A stretch of 14,472 nucleotides of DNA, taken from positions 1-14,472 of the forward strand of contig NW_014012225.1 of assembly GCF_000611645.1 (NCBI RefSeq). Reading direction: 5' to 3'. The stretch is from Monoraphidium neglectum. Its lineage: Eukaryota; Chlorophyta; Chlorophyceae; Sphaeropleales; Selenastraceae. Below, one piece after another: positions 1 through 8,165 of the stretch; the first letter of the stretch is position 1; each line of letters begins with the position of its first letter. Below the pieces are notes generated by a model. That model was not told where the DNA came from and ran no database searches. It saw only the letters and a program-made list of their open reading frames with translations. Both the position numbers and the translations under genes were made by a program.

Positions 1-177
1 CCCCAGCCTCGCTGCCCCAAGCCTCCAAGCTTGTTAAATGACGCGTGCATGCTGCACGCTGCTGGGGTTGGCTGCTCCACAGCCATCCATGAAAAGTGCT
101 GGCTGAGCCCCATGCAGCCATCGGTCTGAGCCTTGCGATGTCTTCCCTTACTTCTTACCCCAAACTATTCATTTCAG

Positions 178-1622
178 GTGCGTGATGGCCGCATGGACAA
201 GTTCTACTGGGATCCCTCCTTTGAGGACAAGGTGGGGGGGAGGGGGGGGTCGGAGGGGCAGGAAGGGGAAGGGGCTGCAGGGAAGGGCCCAGGGGCGAGG
301 CACAAGGGAAGCGCGGCCAGCTCTCCTCTTCACTCTGGCCATTTGGCACTTTGTCAGGTGTGGATTGGTGCTCGCATCGTGCATGTCATGTTTTGACAGA
401 TTCAAACACTCACAGGCCTTGCTATCAAGCGCTCCTCAGCAACCAAACAAAACAAACAATCGGTTCCATACCATCTCTTCATCACAAAAATCATCGGGCC
501 AGGTGGAGATTGTCCTGCAGATGTACCGCGACGACGGCGTCACCCGGGCAGACGTGGAGGCGCTGCTGACGCGATTTGGCAACCAGGGGCTGGACTTTTT
601 CGGGCACCTGCGCAGCAGCACGTATGACAACCAGATCAGGGACTGGATAGAGCAGATCACAGGTGAGCCGGGCGCGAGGGTGTTTGTTTTGAGGGGGCCA
701 GGGAGGCTTGCAATTGCTGGAATGGTTGTTGTGGGTGTCGAGTCGGAGTGGGTTTCGTCGCAAAAGGGTTTGCTTTGGTCTTTCCCTGAGGGCTTGCGCT
801 TTCCATGCTGTCAATCGCCCTGCACATTCAGTCCAGCTGCGCTGCTGTGGACCCAACTGTCGTGATGCCCACCCGTACTGCTGCCAGCTCCTCTCTGCAC
901 CTTCCCCCGGGGTTTAGGGGTTTAGGGTATCCCCCGCCCACTCCCACCACTCACACCACCACCCCCGCGGCCGCCCCACCCCCCAGGCTCCAAGTTTGAC
1001 GCCGAGAAGATCAACTTTTCTGAGCTGCATCGGCGGCTGGTCAAACAGAAGGATCTGCCTCAGTTTGACCCTGTGACGGCCACCCTGGGCATGCTGGTGG
1101 CGGAGGGGGAGAGGCTGGTGGCGGAGCAGGTGCGGCCCTGACAGGGCGGCGCGTGTAGTTGAGCTTTGCCTGCTTTAAGGGGCGTCCCTGCGTGACGGCG
1201 TGTCGCGTGACGGCGTGTCGCGCATGGATGGGGTAGGAGATTCTTGGGTTGTCTGGTGTCAACTGGGGGTGCTACCTGAGGAGATGCGTGCATGTGCACG
1301 TCCTCTGCGTGCGAGCGTGCGTGCAGGCGTTTACCGGCCTCCGCACGTGCGAGAGGGATTGCATGCCAAGCCCTGTCAAGGCGTCCAGACTAGTGAAGCT
1401 GGGCCCACACGAGGGACCTTCGCATCTCCATCGCCCATGCTGCACCGTTGTGTAATCAGCCCACCCACCCCTCTCTCCGCTGATCATTCAACCCCTCTGC
1501 CACCCCCCATCCCAAAGGACGCTGTCAACGCCAACAAGCTGTCTGAGGAGTACCTCAAGCACCTGCGGGAGGCAAAGAAGCGGAGCGCCTGGGGGGGCAT
1601 CGGCCTGCAGGGCGACGGGTGA
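178..1622 (+). CDS. Rubisco activase-like AAA+ protein, C-terminal part (5' end outside window)
   Basis: Exons 178-231, 503-662, 987-1129 and 1518-1622 (TGA) give 153 in-frame residues; the preceding exon is off the window and 1-177 is the end of an intron (acceptor TTTCAG). The first exon reads RDGRMDKFYW, the hallmark of Rubisco activase just after the AAA+ core. The second exon carries the helical C-terminal subdomain with GNQGLDFFGHLRSSTYD. The last exon reads NANKLSEEYLKHLREAKK. Rubisco activases are AAA+ ATPases that remove inhibitory sugar phosphates from Rubisco in the plastid stroma. The NQ-LDF-G-LRS-TYD pattern and the KLS-EY tail resemble the plant Rubisco activase-like paralogue (Arabidopsis At1g73110 type, from memory) more than canonical RCA, so activity on Rubisco is not assured. 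No cysteine occurs in this C-terminal part, so there is no redox-regulated extension. Donors are GTGGGG, GTGAGC and GTGCGG. Family assignment is firm; paralogue choice is less so. Confidence 0.88.
911..927 (+). repeat. Telomere-like TTTAGGG doublet inside an intron
   Basis: Two TTTAGGG units separated by one extra G (GGTTTAGGGGTTTAGGG) lie in the 663-986 intron of the Rubisco activase-like gene. TTTAGGG is the plant and Chlorella telomere repeat; two units could also occur by chance in G-rich DNA. Confidence 0.45.
1191..1220. repeat. Perfect 15-bp tandem duplication in an intron
   Basis: The unit CGTGACGGCGTGTCG occurs twice back to back (1191-1205 and 1206-1220) near the start of the last intron (1130-1517) of the Rubisco activase-like gene. 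It looks like a small replication-slippage duplication with no evident function. Confidence 0.8.
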
Positions 1623-1627
1623 CGGGT
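1614..1627. repeat. GACGGGT heptamer duplication spanning a stop codon
   Basis: Two adjacent GACGGGT units (1614-1620, 1621-1627) create the TGA stop of the Rubisco activase-like gene at their junction (1620-1622). Related GGGTGACGG sequence follows at about 1638-1646. Confidence 0.7.
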
Positions 1628-2132
1628 GACGCGCGCCGGGTGACGGCCCGTGGAGGGGCCGCAACGGAAGCGGGATTTTGGGTGTGATATGGCTGACGCT
1701 GGTTTCGGCATCGTTTTCCTGCTGCATGCCCATTTTGAGCGGCCTGTCTTGAGAGTCATGAGAGCTGTGCAGGTATGATAACTGAGTTTTGATCTTCAGC
1801 AGATGATTTGAAATCGGGTCTAATGCAAAACGCCCTGGCGCATTGGTCAGGTTTTTGCAAGCGACATACCATGGCTGCAGCGGCCAGCCTCCTGTGTGGC
1901 TGCATCACTTCTTGGGTGTTAACATCCGTCGCAGCTTGCGGCCGCGGAGGGTGTCGCGAAGTCTGCGTTTCAATTGGGGTGCGTGTTTGCAGCTCCCCAC
2001 AGTCTACTGCATGATCAACGCCTGCTTGCAAAGCAGACCGCCACCTGAAAAGACCGCGACCCTGAAAAAAAGCCATACCCCAGCGCGCCCCACACCCCAG
2101 CGCGCCCACCCGACCGCATCCACTGAAAGCGG
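1623..2132. other. Convergent 3' spacer between the Rubisco activase-like and DDAH genes
   Basis: This 510-bp stretch separates two stop codons on opposite strands and should hold both 3' UTRs. I see no splice-consistent coding exon. No TGTAA (the usual chlorophyte polyadenylation signal) was found on either strand, so the 3' ends cannot be placed. A short near-repeat of CAGCGCGCCC lies around 2089-2108. Confidence 0.6.
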
Positions 2133-3980
2133 TCACGGCAGCAGGACGCTCAGGCAGGTCAGGGCTCCGTCAGCCTTTTCAAATTCCGTCAGCCGCGGCA
2201 GCGTCCGCAGCACGAGCCCCCTCTCGTCGCACAGCGTGCGCAGCGCGCCCAGCGCGGTCTCGCTGCCCTGCGCGACCACAGCGCCGCCTATCCTCAGCAC
2301 GTTGGACGCCAGCGCATCACAAACGTACACCATCCTCAGCCCCTCCGCCAGCGCAGGCGCGCGCTCTCGCAGCGCCGCCTCAACCGCATGGCCCGCCGCG
2401 TTGTCCGCGAGCAGCAGCGTCTCGCTGTCTACCGCGGAGCAGGCGGATTTCAGGTGCAGGCCGTGGGGCACGGGCAGCGCCACTACAGCAGTGCTGTCCC
2501 TGACAGCGGAGAGCGCGGCGCGCATGTGGTCGACGGCCGCCGCGTTGGTGCGGGCGGAGAGGCCTACGAGCAGGTGGCCTGCGACCTGCAGGACGTCACC
2601 GCCGTCCAGGACGCCTGGGTGGGGGTTCGGAAGAGCAGGGGCGCGCAAGGGATCAGCGGGCGTCGGGGTGGCCCATGCGCGTTGGGGTTGTGCTGACATC
2701 ATCGCACACCCTTTGCACCGGCCTCTCTTGCTTGTGGAAGAGATCTGCGGATGGCGGCTGCTTGGTAGGGCGTGACACGAATCCCTACCAGATGCGAAAT
2801 CGCTTGAGTGGGACAGGGTCGCACGGTACTTGGGCAGCACTTACCCATTCACTCTGGGCTCACCCGGCTGGATGATTTCGTGAATCGACTTGATTATGGG
2901 CCGTTTGCCGTCAATGTCGCCACTACCCCTGCTGCTACCGTTGGGGCCACCCTCAGATGCCAGCCGCCGCAGGACTGCCGCCACGGCCTTGACCTCGCCC
3001 AGCCGCTCTGGGGCGCCTGCGGCCGCAAGACGAAGGGGCGTGCGGTGCCGGCTGGAGTTTGCGCACGCAGCTGCGGGATATGAGCTTAGTGGTTGCGCCT
3101 ACGCCTGAGCTGCTGGGCGTGGGGGCGTGGGGCTGATCTGGGATATGGGAGGCACGCCCGCGCAGGGAATCCAAGGCATCGGGTGCCAGCGAGCGCGCAC
3201 CAGGCCGCGCGACGACCGCTGCGCCAGAGTGCGTTACGACCACCGTATCCTGTGCGGCGAGGGCGCAGGTGCGGGGGAACTTGTGGGCACATGCGGTGTG
3301 GGCGAGGGGAGGGACCCAAGCGAGGTTTGGTGCGACGAGGGCCCGGCATGGGCCGTGCCACTGCGTCCTGCTGGCCTGCAGGTCGCACCTCGATGAAGGG
3401 GCAGTCAGGGAGCGACTCCTCGGCGTCCAGCTCGATGACGGTGGGCACCTGCAGCGGCAGCAGCGTGCGCACACACGGGCAGGCGGCTTATGCACGCGCG
3501 AGCGCGCGCCATGCATGCCGGCGCTCAGGGCGCGCCAGTCCCTGTATGCCCATGCAAGGAGCCCCCGCCCGGCAAGCCACGCCCCGGCCCGCCGCTAGCC
3601 GGACAGTGGCATCGGGCTGCCGCAAGACAGGAAAGGTTCCCTGGGTGCCAGGCGTGCCGCTGCGCTGCACGCGGCAAGGACGGCCATCCGCAGGGTTCGT
3701 GATAGCGGGACCACACCAGCTCTCGGAGTAACGCCACGTATGCATTGTGCTGCGTCCGCGCCAGGTCGATGTTGATCGGCTCTGTGGGCGCCTCCATTTT
3801 CAGGCTGCCGGTCGCAAATGACGATGGGACGCCCCGGACCAGCGCAGCACGCACACCAAACTGCGTCGCATCTGTCGCCAGCGCCCGAGCGAGCCCCGGC
3901 GAACATAAAGCAGCTGTTGCGTGCGTTACATACATTGTTTTAATCCGCGATAATGCATGCCAGGCTCTTGCGATCCGCAT
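2133..3980 (-). CDS. DDAH: Dimethylarginine dimethylaminohydrolase (DDAH, dimethylargininase)
   Basis: Exons, 5' to 3' on the minus strand, are 3980-3717, 3448-3389, 3249-3201, 3016-2864 and 2614-2133 (TGA), giving 335 aa. DDAH hydrolyses asymmetric dimethylarginine or monomethylarginine to citrulline plus methylamines; it belongs to the pentein (guanidine-modifying) superfamily. Motifs in order: FGVRAALVRG (41-50), SLPDCPFIED (100-109), ARPGAP (122-127), LDGGDV (178-183), SARTN (195-199), GLHLKS (227-232) and DGALTCLSVL (324-333). The probable catalytic pair is His229 and Cys329, with Glu108, Asp109, Arg123, Asp182 and Arg197 matching substrate-contact positions of mammalian DDAH1. A Gly/Ser-rich loop at about 146-160 precedes LDGGDV. 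The family is usually 255-285 aa; the extra length is N-terminal, so the start may be Met16 (3935), and the extension could be a weak organelle signal. All five exons join in phase. Arginine deiminase is a less likely alternative. Confidence 0.9.
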
Positions 3981-5058
3981 CGTGCCCTTGGCGCAGAAAG
4001 CGCGGTCGGGTCACTACACTAGATCTATACACTTGTTTTTCGAACAATTTGCGACCGTACATAGATAATTACAGTGTGATTGCAGCAGTTTGCTGTAGGG
4101 AGCGCCCCTTGAGGAGCAGGCAGCTGCCCTGCATACATTACCGACGGTCGCAAGCAATGACTGACGCCGGCTGCATCCAGTGATCCATGGGATTCACACG
4201 CTTGGGCCTTGGTTGAAGCTGTTGGTTGCACGCCACGATGACCCACAGGACCCTTTGATAACTCTCCCAGTCAGCATCAGCGCCGAGATTGCCATGCCGG
4301 TCAGCGATGCAGGGTCAATAGCGGTCAACGCCTATGCACAGCAAGCAAAGATCAAGCACGCGGGCTGGCTGATCCCACCGCAGTACAGCCAACCTACAAA
4401 CCTCGGATTGCATGTCACTGTCACTTGCTGTTGTCATGATTGTGTCTGACTGAGCGTTTGGATGGAAGCCTACAATGGCACCACTTCGTTTTACTGGCCA
4501 TGTCATGCATGCATTGTTGAGGTGCTGGCCGGTCCGCGGGACAATGGGGACATGCAATAGAGCACTGGATGTGCAATCCAGCAATGTCAGGCATTGATTG
4601 CAGATGTCTTGTTGCATGTCATCCCTCCCGTACGCCGCCGGCGTTCACACTCCACTGGCTGATTGGGGCGCACTCCAGCCCACGCCTGATCGACAACTAC
4701 AGTCAACGTGGTCATAGGCGCTTGATCGCCTGTCGCTCGCCTTTGCCCTGGCAGTGCGCTGAATGAACAGCCCTGTGCCTCAGGCTGCTGTACATGCCCC
4801 CCGCCCCCCCTTGGCTCCCAGAAAACAGGGCGCATGTTGGCAGGAGCCCTGGACCTCAGGCTGCTCATCACCCAAGCCATCACCTGAACTTGACAGAAAC
4901 CCGCAAAGGCAATGTGAGCGACCAGAGCGATTTTACCCACTTCTGCCTTGCCCTGCCTGCTTGCACAGCAACACGCTGCATCAACATCAACAAGTGACAC
5001 CGGGCCAAGCGAGTCTGCTTGGCCCAACAAGACCCCAACGAGGTCAGGTCAAGATAGG
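3981..5058. other. Intergenic region: DDAH upstream sequence and TAB2 3' UTR
   Basis: No convincing exon was found in this 1078-bp gap; open frames here are short, cysteine-rich and lack consistent splice sites. The part next to DDAH (about 4020-4080) is clearly more AT-rich than the genes and contains a minus-strand TATAGA at 4029-4024, 44 nt or more upstream of the first DDAH ATG, a weak candidate TATA element. A minus-strand TGTAA near 4069-4073 could be a distant TAB2 polyadenylation signal. Around 4500-4520 there is a CATGCATGCAT palindrome. Confidence 0.5.
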
Positions 5059-7629
5059 TCAGACGTTGGGTGGCATGCGGTCCTGCAGCAGCCAGAGGCC
5101 CGTCAAGTCCTCAGAGTCGGGGTCCGGCTGCACCGCCAGGAAGTGGAGGCCCCTGGAGGGCGGCCAGGAGCGCGGTGGAGCAGGGGGCAAGGGAACGAGA
5201 TCGTGAGCTGGAGCAAATGGCTCAGGAGTGATGAAACTTCATTCCAAGGCTAGCTTCTTCACCTCCTGGGCATGGGTTCAGCAACATCCTCAAGCAGCCA
5301 CCGCAGCAGCAAGATGGCTGTGCAGGTCTGCCGGGGCCACTCGAGACCATGCACGCGCAGGCCGCTATTAACATGCACCAGCTACTTGCTTCCCCCGCCC
5401 AGCCACGGCCCCGCACCGCGTGCCCTCCTTGGCGTCCTCCCAGCCCTGCGCCTCCTCGATGCTGTCCGGGCTGGCCCGCCACCCGCCGTAGCGCCAGCGC
5501 TGGTTGACGCCGGTCTCCAGGATCAGGCAGGAGCGCTCCACGTCCGCCTTGACGCCTGCGTGAGAAGGAGGTTGATCAATTAACATCGTTGAAAACCTCA
5601 GCAGTGGTCCAAACCAGTTGTCAGGAGCGCACCTCAGCCTGACAGTGCGGCGCCATGGCACTTGTGTGGCCAGGGAGCCACCAAGCGGAGGGCAGGATAT
5701 TGGTTGACGCCGCCCCTTCCCCTCAGCGCGTGCCCCGGGTCACCTGCAATCTCGAGACCGTTGGTCCACGCGGCCAGGGGCATGGCGCGGCGGCTGAAGA
5801 CGGCGACGCCCGGCACTAGGATGTCGCGGGGCAGATCTGCCAGGCCCGCGGATGCCAGGGACATGGTCGCGCCAAACATGTTGCCCTGAATGGTGCACAC
5901 AGTGGGAGGCGCGGCGTGAGGGGCGCGGGAGACAGTAAGGGGGGGGGGAGTGTGGGCGGCCCCCCGCGAGCATTCACCAAGGCTCCGCGCCACTGCCGTG
6001 GCCCTGCTCGGCCGAGCCGTCCGCCTCTCCATGCGCCTGCTCTGCCAGCTCAGCGCACGTCGTGCGCCCCACCGACACACTGGCTACGCGCCCCATGCCC
6101 GCGGCCGCGCGCACCTCCTCCACAGTCTTGAGCATGTCCAGCAGGGGCCCCAGCGGCAGCTGCACAAACGCCCACTTCTCGCCGCGCAGGGCATCGGGCA
6201 GCGGCTGGCAGGGCACGGTGGGGAGCGAGTGCAGGATGACATGGGGGTCAGGCGAGGGTGCGGCTGCTCCTCTGCACCTCGTGTTCCACCCCGCGCCTAG
6301 CCGGCTCCCGCACGCCCGATTGCAGCTGCACAGATAGCTTGAAGTGCGCCGACGCCCTGTATCCCAGTCTGCCAGTCCTGGCAATGTTCATAACCTCCTT
6401 CGTCACAAGAACTCACACCCACTCCCCCTACTGACACCCCCCCAACCCCCCGCGCGCCGCACCTCTGGCACCCCCAGGTCAATGTTGAACATGGTGGTGG
6501 CCTTGTCGCTGTAGCGGGGGTCAACCTTGTACACACTCTCCAGGCGCTCCTCAAGCAGGCCTGGGGAGGAAGTGGGAGTTGCAGTCACGTGAGAGCGGCC
6601 GTGTCCCCGCTTTCTCAGCAAAGGGCACGTGTGGAGGGAGCCCGACAACGTCTCCTCTCAGCACATGCATGAATACAGCGCAGCTGGATTGCCGTGCGCC
6701 GCTCACTCATGATGCTGAAGCAGCGGCGGCTGGGCAGTGCCTTGATGCCCACGTCCCCCAGCGCCTTGGTGATGATGGTCTGCATCTGCCCGCGGAAGAA
6801 GCGCGCCTTCTCGGGCACAACCGCGCCCGGCCGCTGCAGCAGAGCCTCAAGCGCCTTGCGCAGCTGCACAGGTGGGGGCGTGCGGAGCGGGGCGCGGATT
6901 GGGGTGAGCGGCTGGCCGCCGAGACGGAGCGGAGGTCAGCACTGGTGCAGAGCATGGATCCAGCAGCAGTGTCTGTTGTTGGCGAATGCTGCCTGACGCC
7001 ATGACACTGCGTTTCCTCCTTGCAACGGGCGGATTCGATCAGCAGACAGACAGCGGTCAGCGTGTGCCTCGCCGCGTGAGTGGCTGTCATGCGTCGTCCG
7101 ACTGGCTGGCCATGGGTGGCACTGCAGGGGCCGACACATGCCGCCCAACCGGGCGCCACCTGCCATGCGCAGCTGTCTGCTGCGTGCCACCAAATTATTT
7201 GTTGCAACGCCGTGCGCCACGCCGCGCATTCAGCGCGATCCATGCCGCATCCGGCATGCGACATGCAGCATGCGCCACCAGCGGCGTGCGCCGCACCTCT
7301 ATGCTGTTGATCTTGCTGTTAGGAAAGTACTGCGTGTACTCGAAGCTGCGGGACGTGTCCGTAACCACCAGCTCCCAAACCTTCTTGCCACGCTCGTCTA
7401 GCAACGGGCGGGAGCAAAAGTCGAGCTCCCATGTGTCGCTGGTTGGCGCGGCATTCGAGGGCGCGCCGCTGCTGCTGGCCTCGTCCACCGCCGCCGCGGC
7501 CGCTTCTGTCGAGCGCCTGACAACGGTGTGTGCTGCATGGCGCCGAGCTGAGCCGAATGCGACGTGTTGCTGCTGCCTAATTGAACCCCTCGAAACGCTG
7601 CGCGCCTGCATCCCCGCGCGGGCTTGCAT
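5059..7629 (-). CDS. TAB2: TAB2/ATAB2-type plastid RNA-binding protein for psaB translation
   Basis: Seven exons on the minus strand, 7629-7297, 6863-6707, 6560-6463, 6204-6115, 5885-5744, 5555-5417 and 5152-5059 (TGA), give 350 aa. Tab2 (Chlamydomonas) and ATAB2 (Arabidopsis) bind the psaB mRNA leader and are needed for synthesis of the photosystem I reaction-centre subunit PsaB. Conserved blocks seen here: [20 protein letters not shown] (67-86), [15 protein letters not shown] (95-109), [13 protein letters not shown] (about 132-144), [12 protein letters not shown] (204-215), [11 protein letters not shown] (about 262-272) and GLHFLAVQ (321-328), ending [12 protein letters not shown]. Residues 1-45 are rich in Arg, Ser and Ala with almost no acidic residues, as in an algal transit peptide, which is why the ATG at 7629 was chosen; the frame stays open upstream to 8019. 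All junctions are in phase, with donors GTGCGG, GTGAGC, GTGCGG, GTGCGC, GTGACC and GTGCGG. The gene looks intact. Confidence 0.93.
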
Positions 7630-8165
7630 GATGGCGGTCTGCTTGCGATGGGCCCTCCAATGCCAGGTTCTGCTCTGCTCGAGCTGCGCGCCAGACGCTT
7701 TTATCAGCTTACGTGCACTTTGCATCTGCGAACGCAAGCTGGCATCTCTAGTTCCCGCGCTAGCAGCCCGAGCGTCGGGTGAGCACAGTTGTGGCGAGGC
7801 AAGAATCGAGAAGCCCTGCACGACGTGCATCAACCCGACAGAGTCAAAACCAAATGAGATACTCGATACAATGTTCATTAGCGCGCACAATCGCGCTGGC
7901 CCCACGCTTTGCATCGATGTCGTCAGCGGCCGCCATGCGCTAGTGTTGACCAGGGCGTCTGCCAGTGGATGATGGCTGTGGGTGCCACATTCAAGGCCTA
8001 GCATGGTTGTCACAGCCACATGTACCTAGAATCCAGCGAATGCATAACAGACGCAGGTTCGCACACGCACCATCACCACCTGGTGTTGTGACAGATGGCA
8101 TGGCTTTGTTGGATGATACTTGCAAGGCTTGGCTGATGGGCTATAGTCATTGCCAATAGCTGCAT
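7630..8165. other. Spacer: TAB2 upstream region and 3' flank of the 439-aa gene
   Basis: This 536-bp stretch lies between two minus-strand genes. The TAB2 frame is open through most of it, with upstream in-frame ATGs (for example 8019), but the composition is more AT-rich and the translation lacks transit-peptide or domain character, so it is read as promoter and 5' UTR. No clear TATA box was seen. Confidence 0.5.

Noticed and set aside
1843..2775. 310-codon open frame on the + strand
   Set aside because: It overlaps the last DDAH exon in antisense; the Ser/Arg/Pro-rich translation has no recognisable domain and the minus strand carries the DDAH active-site motifs.
3157..3200. Longer DDAH exon 3 ending near the GTGCCT donor
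   Set aside because: It would insert about 15 residues between ARPG and APERLGEV. Using the GTGCGC donor at 3200 restores the family ARPGAP-R-GEV pattern in phase.
4180..4449. 89-codon + strand frame in the DDAH-TAB2 spacer
   Set aside because: No domain, His/Cys-rich random-looking translation, no splice partner and lower GC than genes of this window.
6986..7972. 328-codon open frame on the + strand
   Set aside because: It is antisense to TAB2 exon 1, intron 1 and upstream region; the minus strand has unmistakable TAB2 motifs and the translation is Cys/Arg-rich without domains.
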